Positions 1 to 8,828 of a stretch of DNA of 64,000 nucleotides are shown piece after piece. The notes below the pieces were generated by a model, which saw only the letters and a program-made list of their open reading frames with translations, searched no databases and was not told the DNA's origin. A program made the position numbers and the translations under genes. This DNA comes from Candidatus Trichofilum aggregatum (GTDB lineage Bacteria; Chloroflexota; Anaerolineae; Promineifilales; Promineifilaceae): assembly GCA_016716885.1 (NCBI GenBank), contig JADJUV010000054.1, positions 1 to 64,000 of the forward strand, read 5' to 3'. The first letter of the stretch is position 1, and each line of letters opens with the position of its first letter.

Positions 1-37
1 TACGCGGCCGCGGACCATCCGTTTTCTAGCGTATAGA

Positions 38-856
38 CTACCCTGGCACTAGCTTTAAGCGTGCCCAGGCAAGCCAACTCCAGGGTGAGTGGGGCACTTG
101 CTGGATGAGAGAGATGTAGGTAGAAACCGCACTTTCTTCATACCCCTGTAACTCATAGCTTAGACCCAACATGTAAATGAGATGGGGTTCCTGGATAGAT
201 AAATCAGCCTCACGCATTCGGGCGAGCGTTCGCTGGATCACACCATGCAAATAGGGCAAATCGCTTTTTGAAAGGAGTTGACGCTGCATAATCGGAACGT
301 TATTGGCGATAAATCTGTCTAAATTTTCATCAGTCTCATCATAAATTTTGCCGGAAGGAACAGGGTAAACAACGTTATCTACCAAAAAATTTGATACGAT
401 CAGTGAGGAACCAGCATACTGGGTTTCAAATGGAGAACAGTAAGTCTCATCAGGATGCTCTAAAAATTCGATAGTTGAGATTATTTCGGTGCCTTGCCAC
501 CAAAATTGATGCTTTTCTCTCCAGTTACAGTTTGAATCATAACCGTAGTACGGTTTAATCACTTGAATATCAAGGATTGCATCACCGTTAAAATCAGCAA
601 TGGCATACTGGGTGTCAAAAGCCGCACTATAACTAGCTTTCATCGCCGATACCTATTGTGTGTTCAGGAGTTTGAAGGAACCATCGTCCCACGAAAAAAT
701 ATCAATAAATCCAGGGTGCCCAATAGCCGTACTCCCATCCACCCGCGTAACAACGATGATTTCGTTGCGACCATCCCCAGTCAAGTCCATATCAAGTTTT
801 AGTTCATGACCAAAAAGTCTCAAGATTGGTTGCGACGCAAAATCGTTAGGGATCAA
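38..856 (-). pseudogene. Downstream part of a broken FG-GAP/TPR-like lipoprotein gene
   Basis: Two open segments (653-856 and 38-643) lie in the same frame, separated only by a TAG at 653-655. They contain FG-GAP-like calcium-binding signatures (DLTGDGRNEIIVV and IADFNGDAILDIQV), followed by a helical end resembling a TPR unit (GLSYELQGYEESAVSTYISL). They continue the lipoprotein encoded just upstream (853-1680) after a one-base frame change near 855. I read 38-1680 as one ancestral gene for an exported lipoprotein with integrin-like repeats, now interrupted by one frameshift and one nonsense codon. Three separate small genes, or sequence errors, are the alternatives. Confidence 0.5.
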
Positions 857-1680
857 GTGGTATGTCCTAAATCATCTTCATAAACAGGAATTACCATTCT
901 AAGATCGTAGCGGTCGAATGTGGCTTCAATTAACCATTCTTCATGACGGTCATCGTAGTTTATCGGAAACGCCTGGAAACTGAGTTCAGGCAAGGTCTGA
1001 GTAGAGGGGTTGAACTCTATGTGGTTTTCGTTAAGAAACTGCACAACACCTGTTTGCAGGGTCTGAACAACTACAGCAGGTGCGCGAAGAGAGAATGACA
1101 TGGCACCTAAACAAAGGTCTGTGTTTTGAATGAGCCAGATTTCATTGCCGCGTTCCTCTTTTTCCAACTGATCATATTCATACTTAAACACAGAGAAGAT
1201 GTCCCCTTGATCGCCTTCAAAATATCGGTTTTCCCAGTCATAGTTACAGGTTTCCTTCATGGTAAGCCCCAATGTCTGAATTAACATGGTGGGGTCTGTT
1301 TCAGTTAACTGATAATGGGCGGCGTTTGTGTCTGTTATGGGAATGATCGGAAAGGGGAATTCCTCAGACATAGATTCATAGGTTGTTAACAAGAAAGGTG
1401 TCGGTGTCGGTGTTTCTATGTTGATAGGCGTAGGGCTTGATGTTACGGTTGTACCTGCTATCTCGCTACCTGTAACTGATGGTGTAGGGTTGGGGGTTTG
1501 TGTGAGGGTTGTTGTTTGAGCGAGGGCAGGCGTAACAGTGGTTGTCGTGCGAGGTAAATCAAGGGTATAGGTTGGCGGTGAGTGGGTTTCCGTGGTTGTT
1601 TCGGGTGTATTACAAGCCGTAAGGAAAGTGATTAAACTTAAGATGACATTAAGGGTAGTTTTTGATGTTAGCTTCATCAT
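853..1680 (-). CDS. Predicted lipoprotein with Pro/Thr-rich linker, N-terminal part of a broken gene
   Basis: The 275-residue product starts with a short basic region, a hydrophobic stretch and a lipobox ending at a Cys near residue 23 (ITFLTAC), so it is probably an exported lipoprotein. Residues about 25-95 are a low-complexity Thr/Pro linker typical of Chloroflexota surface lipoproteins. The rest is a globular domain I do not recognise. The frame runs out where the FG-GAP-like segment begins in another frame (overlap 853-856), so the protein is probably truncated relative to its ancestor. The gene is divergent from murE, sharing the 1681-1928 intergenic region. Confidence 0.6.
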   Translation of the reverse strand: MMKLTSKTTLNVILSLITFLTACNTPETTTETHSPPTYTLDLPRTTTTVTPALAQTTTLTQTPNPTPSVTGSEIAGTTVTSSPTPINIETPTPTPFLLTTYESMSEEFPFPIIPITDTNAAHYQLTETDPTMLIQTLGLTMKETCNYDWENRYFEGDQGDIFSVFKYEYDQLEKEERGNEIWLIQNTDLCLGAMSFSLRAPAVVVQTLQTGVVQFLNENHIEFNPSTQTLPELSFQAFPINYDDRHEEWLIEATFDRYDLRMVIPVYEDDLGHTT

Positions 1681-1928
1681 GATCTTTCACTGCTTCTTTT
1701 TTTATATCGCATGTCAACGAGGGATACTGTGCAGATGCTCTCTTATCATACTGTGCAAATCCGCGTTCAATCTCTAACCTGGCGACACAAATATAACTTT
1801 ACAGGGCGCAGCATACCTCGAATTATATGGCACAACAGGGGAACTTTATAGAGCTAAATTGCGTGATAAACTTTGGGTCTTGCTTGTTTAGCAACCATTT
1901 CTGACATCTGGCGTTTACCGAGGTAACG
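1681..1928. other. Divergent intergenic region
   Basis: This 248-bp AT-richer stretch separates the minus-strand lipoprotein from murE and must hold both promoters. I see no convincing -35/-10 pair. GAGG lies 6 bases upstream of the murE ATG and acts as its ribosome binding site. The short frames here look like noise. Confidence 0.4.
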
Positions 1929-2804
1929 ATGAAATCGTTTAAGCAATTACTGGCGGCGTGGCAGTCCGCGGCCGCAACCAACCCATCCACCCTCCCCCCT
2001 CCCCCCACCACCGGCCCCGATGTGCCACTCCGTAACCTGGTCGAACACACCGACGATGTTCAGCCCGGTTCGGCCTTTGTGGCCCGTGTGCGGACGGGTA
2101 GCGACGGCCATCGTTTCATTGGCAAGGCCATTGAGAAGGGGGCCAGCCTCATCCTGGCCCAACACCCCGCCGCCGAACTGGGGCTGACTGTGCCAGACAA
2201 CGTGGCCTACCTGGTTGTGCCCGATACCGCCGAAGCGTTGGCCTGGCTCGCGGCCGCGTGGTACGACTTTCCCGCCCGCTCTCTCACCGTCATTGGCGTC
2301 ACCGGCACGGACGGCAAAACCTCAACCAGCAACCTGCTCTTTGCCGTTTTGCGCCAGGCGGGTCTCAAAGTGGGTCTACTCAGCACCATCAAGGCGGTCA
2401 TCGGCGGCGAAGAAGAGCCGCTGGCCCTGCACGTCACCACCCCCGAAGCCCCGGTGGTACAAAGTTATCTGCGCCGTATGGTAGACGCCGGTCTGACCCA
2501 CTGCATCCTGGAGACCACTTCCCACGCCCTGGCCCAACACCGGGTGACGGCGATTGCGTACGCGGCCGCGGTCTACACCAACATCACCCACGAACACCTG
2601 GATTACCACGGCAGTTACGACAACTATCTCCACACCAAAGCCCGCCTGATCAGCCAGCTTAAACCGGGCGGGGTGGTGGTTTTGAATCGGGATGATGGGT
2701 CGTATGAGCGGCTGTGGGAGCTTAAAAAAACACCAGGGAACTCAGGGGAACTCGTAGGAACTCAGGGAACTCAAGGACTTGTTGTGGCTGACGTATGGGA
2801 TTGA
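1929..2804 (+). CDS. murE: UDP-N-acetylmuramyl-tripeptide synthetase MurE, N-terminal part (frameshifted)
   Basis: MurE adds the third amino acid to UDP-MurNAc-L-Ala-D-Glu in cytoplasmic peptidoglycan precursor synthesis. This part holds the substrate-binding N-domain and the ATPase core, with the P-loop GVTGTDGKTST near residue 121 and the Mur-ligase signature TNITHEHLDYHG near residue 215. The start ATG has a GAGG ribosome site. After YERLWELKK the sequence enters a low-complexity insert made of GGAACTCA-like repeats. There the frame is lost and the product ends with foreign residues at 2804. The remaining half follows in another frame from about 2779. The shift must lie between 2757 and 2804, because the downstream frame has a TAG at 2755. 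Confidence 0.88.
   Translation: MKSFKQLLAAWQSAAATNPSTLPPPPTTGPDVPLRNLVEHTDDVQPGSAFVARVRTGSDGHRFIGKAIEKGASLILAQHPAAELGLTVPDNVAYLVVPDTAEALAWLAAAWYDFPARSLTVIGVTGTDGKTSTSNLLFAVLRQAGLKVGLLSTIKAVIGGEEEPLALHVTTPEAPVVQSYLRRMVDAGLTHCILETTSHALAQHRVTAIAYAAAVYTNITHEHLDYHGSYDNYLHTKARLISQLKPGGVVVLNRDDGSYERLWELKKTPGNSGELVGTQGTQGLVVADVWD
2730..2775. repeat. Imperfect GGAACTCA-type simple repeat inside murE
   Basis: About four degenerate 8-10 base units built around GGGAACTC are inserted in the central domain of murE. Family members normally pass here directly from the ATPase core to the TYG motif. The repeat coincides with the loss of reading frame, which suggests slippage or a sequencing error at the repeat. 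Confidence 0.7.
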
Positions 2805-3585
2805 CCACCCGGCGGATGTGACCGCGACCGGAATCACCTACAGCGCGGCCGCGACCCACTTCACCCTCAAGCACTCAGCACTCAGCACTCAGCACTCAGC
2901 ACTCATTACTTCCCCCTTAGTTGGCGCGTTCAACATCTACAACATGCTCGCGGCCGCGACGTTGGCCTATCACCTCGGTCTGGACAGTGACACCATCAAG
3001 GTGGGGTTGGAAAGTGTGACTGCGCTCAGTGGGCGGATGGAGCGGATTGACCGGGGACAGCCTTTTCTGGTGATTGTGGATTTTGCCCACACCCCCAACG
3101 CCCTGGAGAAAGCGATTCAGGCGGTGCGGGGGATGGGTCGCGGCCGCGTCATCGTCGTGTTTGGCAGTGCGGGCAAACGGGACAAAGAAAAACGCCGCCT
3201 CATGGCCGAGATCGCCGGGCGGGACGCCGACCTGTCCATCCTGACCGCCGAAGACCCGCGCACCGAATCGCTAGACGACATCCTGGCGATGATGGCCGAG
3301 GGATGTCGGTCGCAGGGTGGCGTAGAGGGGGAAACGTTTTGGCGGGTGCCGGATCGCGGCCGCGCCATCTACCACGCGCTGACCCTGGCCCACCCTGAAG
3401 ATATAGTACTAGTGTGTGGCAAAGGGCACGAACAATCCATGTGCTTTGGCACCACTGAGTACCCCTGGGATGATCGGGTCGCTACTCTGGTAGCCCTGGA
3501 GGCTTTCCTGGCTGAACAGCCCTTGCCTGACCTGGGTTTGCCAACGTTCCCATCATCAGCCGATTTGGGTATTATGGTACAATAA
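2779..3585 (+). CDS. murE: MurE, C-terminal part (frameshifted)
   Basis: This is the second half of the murE gene. It begins with the conserved segment LTYGIDHPADVTATGI and carries the Mur ligase C-terminal domain: GRMERIDRGQPFLVIVDFAHTPNALE, VFGSAGKRDKEKRRLM, and TAEDPRTE at the position of the amino-acid-selecting D-N-P-R motif of diaminopimelate-type MurE. It ends with GKGHEQSM. The Arg in the motif hints at diaminopimelate, but the Asn-to-Asp change leaves the substrate uncertain. A second insert (residues about 31-46, SALSTQHSALSTQHSAL) is encoded by a heptamer repeat but keeps frame. Its listed start is not a genuine one; it should be read with the upstream fragment. Confidence 0.85.
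   Translation: MLWLTYGIDHPADVTATGITYSAAATHFTLKHSALSTQHSALITSPLVGAFNIYNMLAAATLAYHLGLDSDTIKVGLESVTALSGRMERIDRGQPFLVIVDFAHTPNALEKAIQAVRGMGRGRVIVVFGSAGKRDKEKRRLMAEIAGRDADLSILTAEDPRTESLDDILAMMAEGCRSQGGVEGETFWRVPDRGRAIYHALTLAHPEDIVLVCGKGHEQSMCFGTTEYPWDDRVATLVALEAFLAEQPLPDLGLPTFPSSADLGIMVQ
2871..2905. repeat. GCACTCA heptamer repeated five times
   Basis: Five perfect tandem copies of GCACTCA (35 bp) lie within the murE coding frame and translate to a Ser/Ala/Leu/Thr/Gln/His-rich loop. A shorter ACTCAGC stretch occurs in noncoding DNA near 36730. Confidence 0.9.
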
Positions 3586-3628
3586 TCCGATTCATTCGCG
3601 TGGTATTGCACAGAAAGGTTTAGCACAT

Positions 3629-5968
3629 ATGTATAAAGAATCAGGCCAACGACAGGCAGCAATCTTATTGGTGGAAGATGACAAAGCCATTTTGGAAGGC
3701 ATCGCTGATTTGTTGTTATTGGAGTTGGGCAAAATGGGGTATGACTTGGATGTGCAGATGGCCGAACATGGCGCGGCCGCGTTACGCATCTTAACCGGTT
3801 TCACCCCCGACCTGATCATCTCTGACATTATGATGCCTATCATGGGTGGGTATGCCTTCAAAGAAAAGGTACAAACAAACCCCGCCTGGGTTCATATCCC
3901 CTTCTTTTTCTTGACCGCCCAAAGCGATAGGCAGGCCATAAGCGAAGGTCACCGCAGTGGTGTGGAGCGGTACATTACCAAACCGTTTGACACCAACGAA
4001 CTGGTTGGGCAGGTCAAAACCCAACTGGAGCTAAACCATCAGCGGCGCATGTTGCACCAGGAACAATTTGATAGCCTGAAACGGGACTTCACCTGGATGA
4101 TCAACCATGAGCTGCGGACCCCTCTTACGTATGTTTCAGCCTATTTTGAACTATTAAAAGAAAGCATCGCTCACCTGGATGATACCGGTTACTCGGAAGA
4201 AAGCTTGCGGGGTATTCAAGGGGGATGTGTACGCCTGATTCGCCTGGTAGAAAGTTTTATCCGGGTGATTGATTTGCGTACCGGGGAAGCCCAAAAAGGG
4301 TTCCGGGAATCGGTCGAAGTGATAGAGGATGTGAGTGGCTGGCTACAAACAGCCATAGAAATACCGGCCAACATCGCGGCCGCGTCGCTTATTACCTTCA
4401 GCCAAAACATCCCTGATAACTTGCCCCCCCTTTGGGGCAATCGGAACAGTCTGAACGAAGTGATTGAACGTCTGTTGGATAACGCCATTAAATTTACGCG
4501 CATCAAAGATTCGGCCACCGCCGACAAAACCATTTCGTTTTCAGCCTGGTCTCAACAACAACAACTTGTCATCCAGATAACGGATTCAGGTATTGGGTTT
4601 CCTGGTTATGCCCGAGATCAGATTTTTGAACTGTTTTACCAGCACAATCGTTCCCATTTGGAACAGCAAGGATCTGGTACCGGGCTGTCTATTGTGAAAG
4701 GGTTAGTGGGACTGCATCGCGGCCGCGTAGACGCCGAAAGTGAAGAAGGTGTAGGTAGCACCTTCACCGTTACCCTGCCCCTCCATCAACCAGAAGCAAC
4801 CTCCAACGGCACAGCCCCCACTATCGTTAAAAAACCGGTTACACTCCTCATCATTGAAGACGATCCCCACCTGCTAGATGGCCTGGCGGACATCCTGGAA
4901 CTCCCCTACGGCCATCCCTATCAATTCAACATCATCCGAGCCAACAACGGGCGCGAAGGCCTGAGACGGCTAGAAAAGATCAAACCCGATCTCATCATTT
5001 CCGACATTATGATGCCCATCATGGATGGTTATGCTTTTTACCAACATGTACGTGAAAATTCTAACTGGCTTCACATCCCCTTTATTTTCCTGACCGCTCG
5101 TGGCGAAAGAAAAGACATCTACAAAGGGCATATTCTGGGAGCTGAAGATTACATCACCAAACCCTATGACAACGATGATCTTGTTAATCGGGTTGTTGCG
5201 CGTTTGAATCGCTATTTTGAACAGCAAAAATCTATTCAACACACCATTGAAGAGTGGAAACGTGTGATCCTCCATCTACTAGAGCCTGACATCACCAACC
5301 CCATTATTTCCGTTTCCACCTACTCCCAAAAACTAACGGCTCAATTACAACAAGTAACCAACGAAGAAGAGTTGAGAGAGCCACTTTTGGGCATTCAGGC
5401 CGGAAGCCAACAACTTACGCGCCTCATCGAAAACTTTATCGCCCTTACCGAATTAAAAACCGGTGAAACAGCTAAAGCGTATGAGAAATTACGGGGAATC
5501 ACGGTTGAATTACCCCTGCTTATCAGCGAAACCATCTATGAATACCAGAGCGAAGCCGGAGAAGCAGGTATTACCCTGCATTTACCAGAAATAACCAATA
5601 CGCCCCCCATCATGGGTGAAGTTTCGTTATTGCACCGTCTCTTTGGTCACACCATTCGTTTTGGTATGATGGTCTGTGCGGCCCAACAATGCGCTCACAT
5701 CTATACCTTCGTAAAGACAGACGGGCATAATAAAGTTGAAATAGTCATGGACTTACCCCGGGTATCCCTGACTACTCATGATCAAGCCCTCATCGAAGCC
5801 CTGTTTATCCGCAATGATCAACAAGCCTTTCGCTTGTTAGAATATGGCCCCGGCCTGACTATTGTCAAAGGTTTAATAGACCTGCATAATGGGCTTGTCG
5901 AGTTGGAACAAGATGATGCCGGATGTCGGTTGTGTATTGAGTTACATTTACCGCAACGAAGAGGCTGA
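3629..5968 (+). CDS. Duplicated receiver-histidine kinase hybrid, second kinase degenerate
   Basis: This soluble 779-residue signalling protein contains two REC-kinase modules in tandem. REC1 (residues 12-130) has acidic pocket D17/D18, phospho-acceptor D66 and KPF. HisKA follows with H160 in INHELRTPL, then an HATPase with LLDNAIKFTR, DSGIGF and GSGTGLSIVKG. REC2 (about 410-530) has D459 and KPY. The second kinase-like module keeps the helical frame but has EPDITNPII where the His box should be, and only a weak GPGLTIVKG G-box, so it is probably catalytically dead. No sensor domain or membrane segment is present, so phosphoryl input must come from another kinase. It starts 43 bases after murE and may be cotranscribed. 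Confidence 0.88.
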   Translation: MYKESGQRQAAILLVEDDKAILEGIADLLLLELGKMGYDLDVQMAEHGAAALRILTGFTPDLIISDIMMPIMGGYAFKEKVQTNPAWVHIPFFFLTAQSDRQAISEGHRSGVERYITKPFDTNELVGQVKTQLELNHQRRMLHQEQFDSLKRDFTWMINHELRTPLTYVSAYFELLKESIAHLDDTGYSEESLRGIQGGCVRLIRLVESFIRVIDLRTGEAQKGFRESVEVIEDVSGWLQTAIEIPANIAAASLITFSQNIPDNLPPLWGNRNSLNEVIERLLDNAIKFTRIKDSATADKTISFSAWSQQQQLVIQITDSGIGFPGYARDQIFELFYQHNRSHLEQQGSGTGLSIVKGLVGLHRGRVDAESEEGVGSTFTVTLPLHQPEATSNGTAPTIVKKPVTLLIIEDDPHLLDGLADILELPYGHPYQFNIIRANNGREGLRRLEKIKPDLIISDIMMPIMDGYAFYQHVRENSNWLHIPFIFLTARGERKDIYKGHILGAEDYITKPYDNDDLVNRVVARLNRYFEQQKSIQHTIEEWKRVILHLLEPDITNPIISVSTYSQKLTAQLQQVTNEEELREPLLGIQAGSQQLTRLIENFIALTELKTGETAKAYEKLRGITVELPLLISETIYEYQSEAGEAGITLHLPEITNTPPIMGEVSLLHRLFGHTIRFGMMVCAAQQCAHIYTFVKTDGHNKVEIVMDLPRVSLTTHDQALIEALFIRNDQQAFRLLEYGPGLTIVKGLIDLHNGLVELEQDDAGCRLCIELHLPQRRG

Positions 5969-6054
5969 TGTGACGTAACGGAAACACAGCCCAGACGAGT
6001 ACAGTGTGACGAAAGTAGGACGTATGTTTTTATGACCAGTTTTACCCCCCGTTT

Positions 6055-6100
6055 GTGGCGGGGGCCCCCCCCCCCCCCCCCCCCCGGGGGGGGGAGGGGC
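6055..6100. repeat. Homopolymeric C/G block at gene 3' end
   Basis: A run of about 20 C followed by about 9 G lies about 90 bases past the stop of the upstream kinase gene. The palindromic C-then-G form could be a hairpin terminator or a sequencing collapse of one. The short frames through it are artefacts. Confidence 0.7.
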
Positions 6101-6188
6101 CTAAACCGGCTAAGGCTTTTGCAATACCAGTGGCGCAGCAAGCCCATCACTCAATCAATGTAGACTCACCATTTTTAAGGAGGAACCC

Positions 6189-6926
6189 ATGGCTTCTTTG
6201 TTAGAAAAGACCCAAACGCTTATTTCCGCCAATTTGCACGCGATGGTTGATAAGGCCTTGGAAGCAAATTCTGTCGCGGTTATGCGTCAGTATATTCGTG
6301 ATGCTGAACGTAACCTGGACGATCTAGAGAAAGCGGCCGCAACTGTAGGCGGCGAAGTGAAAACCCTGGAGCGTAAATATCAACAGTACAAAAAAGAAGC
6401 GGATCAACTAGACCGCAACATTGATATGCTCCTCATGCAGAATAAAACGGAGTTGGCGGGGGCCGCCCAAAACGAACTCAACTCCAAACGGCGGCTCGAA
6501 GAGCAATATCACGAGCAATGGGTGCGCCAACAAAAAGAGTACGAAGCCCTGCTCAATGCCCGCCTGAAACTACAGGCCAAACTTAAGACCATTCGCCAGG
6601 AAGAAAAAGAGTTGGAAGCGTTGTTAGAACTGGCTAAATCCAAAGAGGCAACGGTTCGGACGATTAAGAGCCTGGACGACCTGATGGGTGTCGGTGATGG
6701 TGACATTGCCCGTCTGGGAGATTCTATTCGGCGGCGGTTAGATGAAGCTTCGGCGCATGGTGAAATGTATGCCAGCCGTCTAGACAATCAGATGGACGAT
6801 GTTTTGGGCAAAACCGAAATTGAACTGCAACTAGAAGAGCGGAAACGGCGTCTGGGTCTTGAGGAACCAACCTCTTCAGATACAGTTGAAGAGAAACAGC
6901 AAAGTAGCTCATCGAGTGATCTCTAG
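6189..6926 (+). CDS. pspA: PspA/IM30 (Vipp1)-family membrane-remodelling protein
   Basis: This 245-residue, almost entirely helical protein is of the ESCRT-III-like PspA/IM30 family. These proteins coat the inner membrane face and protect it under envelope stress. Residues 1-25 (LLEKTQTLISANLHAMVDKAL) match the amphipathic helix a0/a1 region, and MRQYIRDAERNLDDLEKA is the typical start of the coiled-coil hairpin. Charged coiled coil runs to about residue 170, followed by the a4-a6 region. The C-terminal tail is Ser-rich. A strong AAGGAGG site lies 8 bases before the ATG. No PspF or PspC genes are adjacent, so regulation is not visible here. Confidence 0.9.
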   Translation: MASLLEKTQTLISANLHAMVDKALEANSVAVMRQYIRDAERNLDDLEKAAATVGGEVKTLERKYQQYKKEADQLDRNIDMLLMQNKTELAGAAQNELNSKRRLEEQYHEQWVRQQKEYEALLNARLKLQAKLKTIRQEEKELEALLELAKSKEATVRTIKSLDDLMGVGDGDIARLGDSIRRRLDEASAHGEMYASRLDNQMDDVLGKTEIELQLEERKRRLGLEEPTSSDTVEEKQQSSSSSDL

Positions 6927-7004
6927 GCAGCGTCTAAAAACAACTTCCCGCTTTTGGACGAATGATGAAAGGGGTTTTTTGGTCATCCGACCTTCGTTAA
7001 GTCC

Positions 7005-7170
7005 CTAACCTGGACGAGCCAGAACCAAAAAAGAAGGAACCTAGAGGGTTACAGAAAAGGACAGAACTTATAAAACGGTTTGGCTTTTCTCTGTGAACCT
7101 CTACGCTTCCTCTGTGAATCTCTGTGTAACCTCTTTCTGGCTAACTGGTCAAGAAGTGAACTCGTAAGGT
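7005..7170. repeat. Modular interspersed repeat, copy 1 (ACAGAG-type core)
   Basis: The left arm is CCTGGACGAGCCAGAACC and the right arm is CTGGTCAAGAAGTGAACTCG, with a core of ACAGA/CTCTGTG microrepeats. The same arms occur at 28924-29053, 32705-32845 and 39131-39309 with the same or different cores. A degenerate left arm plus GCAGATGAACGCCGATT-type core follows at 7171-7220, and a further CTCTGCGGTG stretch near 7320. The rest of the noncoding stretch 6927-7398 shows no gene. Confidence 0.75.
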
Positions 7171-7398
7171 ATTAACCTGGAAAAGCCAAAAAGATTTACC
7201 CGCAGATGAACGCCGATTTTGCGGGTTTTAAAGAAAGCCACGATATTTGCTCTTTTTCGCTTTGAACCATAGAGAAGCAAAGAAAGCCGAGAAAAGCCTT
7301 AAAACGTTGTGTGGTCTGTGTCTCTGCGGTGAATTCCTTTTTGGAATAACAGAATCGGCAAAGATAGTGGCCATCGGTGCTAATCGGCGAAATCATCC

Positions 7399-8634
7399 AT
7401 GAGTACGGAATTACAAGAGGGCATCCAGGCAGCTAAGGCAGGCGACCGGGAACGGGCGCGGGCTTTGTTGTTGGCTGTCGTGGAAGCGGATGAGGAGAAT
7501 GAGCAGGGTTGGCTCTGGTTGGGTGGGGTCATGGAAACGTGGGCGGAGCGGCGTATTTGTCTGGAAAATGTGCTTACCCTGAACCCGGACAATGAGGTGG
7601 CCCAACGTGGGCTGGCGAAACTAAACGCCATGGCTCCAGTTGATATGGACACGCCTATCCGGCAGCAGACAATTAAGCCGGTTTCGGCCGCGGCCGCGAT
7701 ACTTTACCCTGAATACCACATTCAAGAAGTAGAGGATCACTTCTGGACTGATGACCATCTGACCCGTCAGCCCAACCCCGTGCTATTTATCCAAGATTCA
7801 AGCTACGATGATGTGTGGACCAGTGGCAAAACATTATGCGCCTTTTGTGCCAACCCAGTCAGCGCTCAGGACAATCGCTGTAGCCAGTGCAAACGAGCTT
7901 TAGTCGGCTGGCGACATCGCTACCCGCAGGCGACTGCCCGTCTCGTCAACTATGTTGTTGTGTTAAGCGGTTTATCCCTATTTTTCCTGATAGACTTCTT
8001 TCTCGACATTTCCCTGCAACAGCCTATCGGCTTGATTGGGTTACACGGGTTGGTCACTGTCGTTTTAATCAGCATGGCGTTTGGTGCCACCGTCCGGCAT
8101 TTGTGGGGTCATTATGGGGCCATTATCCTGGCCTTTTTTATCATCATGATCAACGGCAATGTGTTGTATAACCAGCTACAGGCCAATCCATTTGCGCAAA
8201 TGGATGGTGATTTGAACGAGGGATTTCTTATCGCTGTATCACTGGGTCTTAAATTAATAGAAATGTTGACGGCGGGAATTTTGTTGGCTATGGGTGCTTT
8301 TGTTGTGGCGCCGGAGTTTGACCGCCAGCAAATGCGCTTTACGGCCCAGGTGGATCGCAATTTGCGTGATGCGTCTCAGTATCACATAACTGCCAATTTG
8401 ATGGCCCGTGAGGGGATGTGGGCGACGGCGATATTGCATTGGCAGCACGCGGCCGCGTACGCCCCCAACCATGCTCAGTATCAGTACAAACTTGGGGACG
8501 CCTATGCCCGGCTTGGTTTCCCTGAACGAAGCCTTGATGCGCTACAATCTGCTTATCGTCTGGCCAATAACCCAAATGTCAAAGCGGAAATCGCTTCACG
8601 CATAGAAGAAGTGAAACCAAGAGCAACCATTTAA
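7399..8634 (+). CDS. TPR / zinc-ribbon membrane protein
   Basis: A 411-residue protein of unknown function. Residues about 1-80 form a TPR-like pair (IQAAKAGDRERARALLLAVVEADEENEQGWLWLGG). Residues about 137-156 are a zinc ribbon (CAFCANPVSAQDNRCSQC). Three to four hydrophobic helices follow (about 180-310). The C-terminus (about 325-405) is again TPR-like (AYAPNHAQYQYKLGDAYARLGFPERSLDALQSAY). The N-terminal module is related to those of the minus-strand genes at 15930 and 17292, so the window holds three members of this TPR/zinc-ribbon group. A role as a membrane-bound scaffold is inference. Confidence 0.7.
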   Translation: MSTELQEGIQAAKAGDRERARALLLAVVEADEENEQGWLWLGGVMETWAERRICLENVLTLNPDNEVAQRGLAKLNAMAPVDMDTPIRQQTIKPVSAAAAILYPEYHIQEVEDHFWTDDHLTRQPNPVLFIQDSSYDDVWTSGKTLCAFCANPVSAQDNRCSQCKRALVGWRHRYPQATARLVNYVVVLSGLSLFFLIDFFLDISLQQPIGLIGLHGLVTVVLISMAFGATVRHLWGHYGAIILAFFIIMINGNVLYNQLQANPFAQMDGDLNEGFLIAVSLGLKLIEMLTAGILLAMGAFVVAPEFDRQQMRFTAQVDRNLRDASQYHITANLMAREGMWATAILHWQHAAAYAPNHAQYQYKLGDAYARLGFPERSLDALQSAYRLANNPNVKAEIASRIEEVKPRATI

Positions 8635-8656
8635 GGCCCTATAGTACAATTTCACC

Positions 8657-8806
8657 ATGTCTAACGGCTCTCGTGAAGAACTCAAAAAACGCATCCGCCG
8701 CGATGTCTGGCAATATGCCATTTTTCGTACCGAAAGTGCGATTGTCATTGCCCTTACCTTGATCTTAACCTTTATCAGTTTGCTCTTAACTGGATACTGG
8801 AATTAA
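8657..8806 (+). CDS. Small single-pass membrane protein (49 aa)
   Basis: An ATG 22 bases after the previous stop opens a 49-codon frame ending at TAA 8804-8806. The product has a charged N-terminus (SREELKKRIRRD) followed by one hydrophobic helix (SAIVIALTLILTFISLLL). It is compactly placed between two genes on the same strand, and the charge and hydrophobic pattern look like a genuine small membrane protein. I do not recognise a family, and no obvious Shine-Dalgarno sequence is present. Confidence 0.55.
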   Translation: MSNGSREELKKRIRRDVWQYAIFRTESAIVIALTLILTFISLLLTGYWN

Positions 8807-8828
8807 CTTTATTCCCTGGTGGAGTTGG

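Noticed and set aside
2779..2804. Programmed frameshifting in murE
   Set aside because: There is no slippery heptamer with a structured stimulator at the shift, and programmed shifting is not known for murE; repeat slippage or error is simpler.
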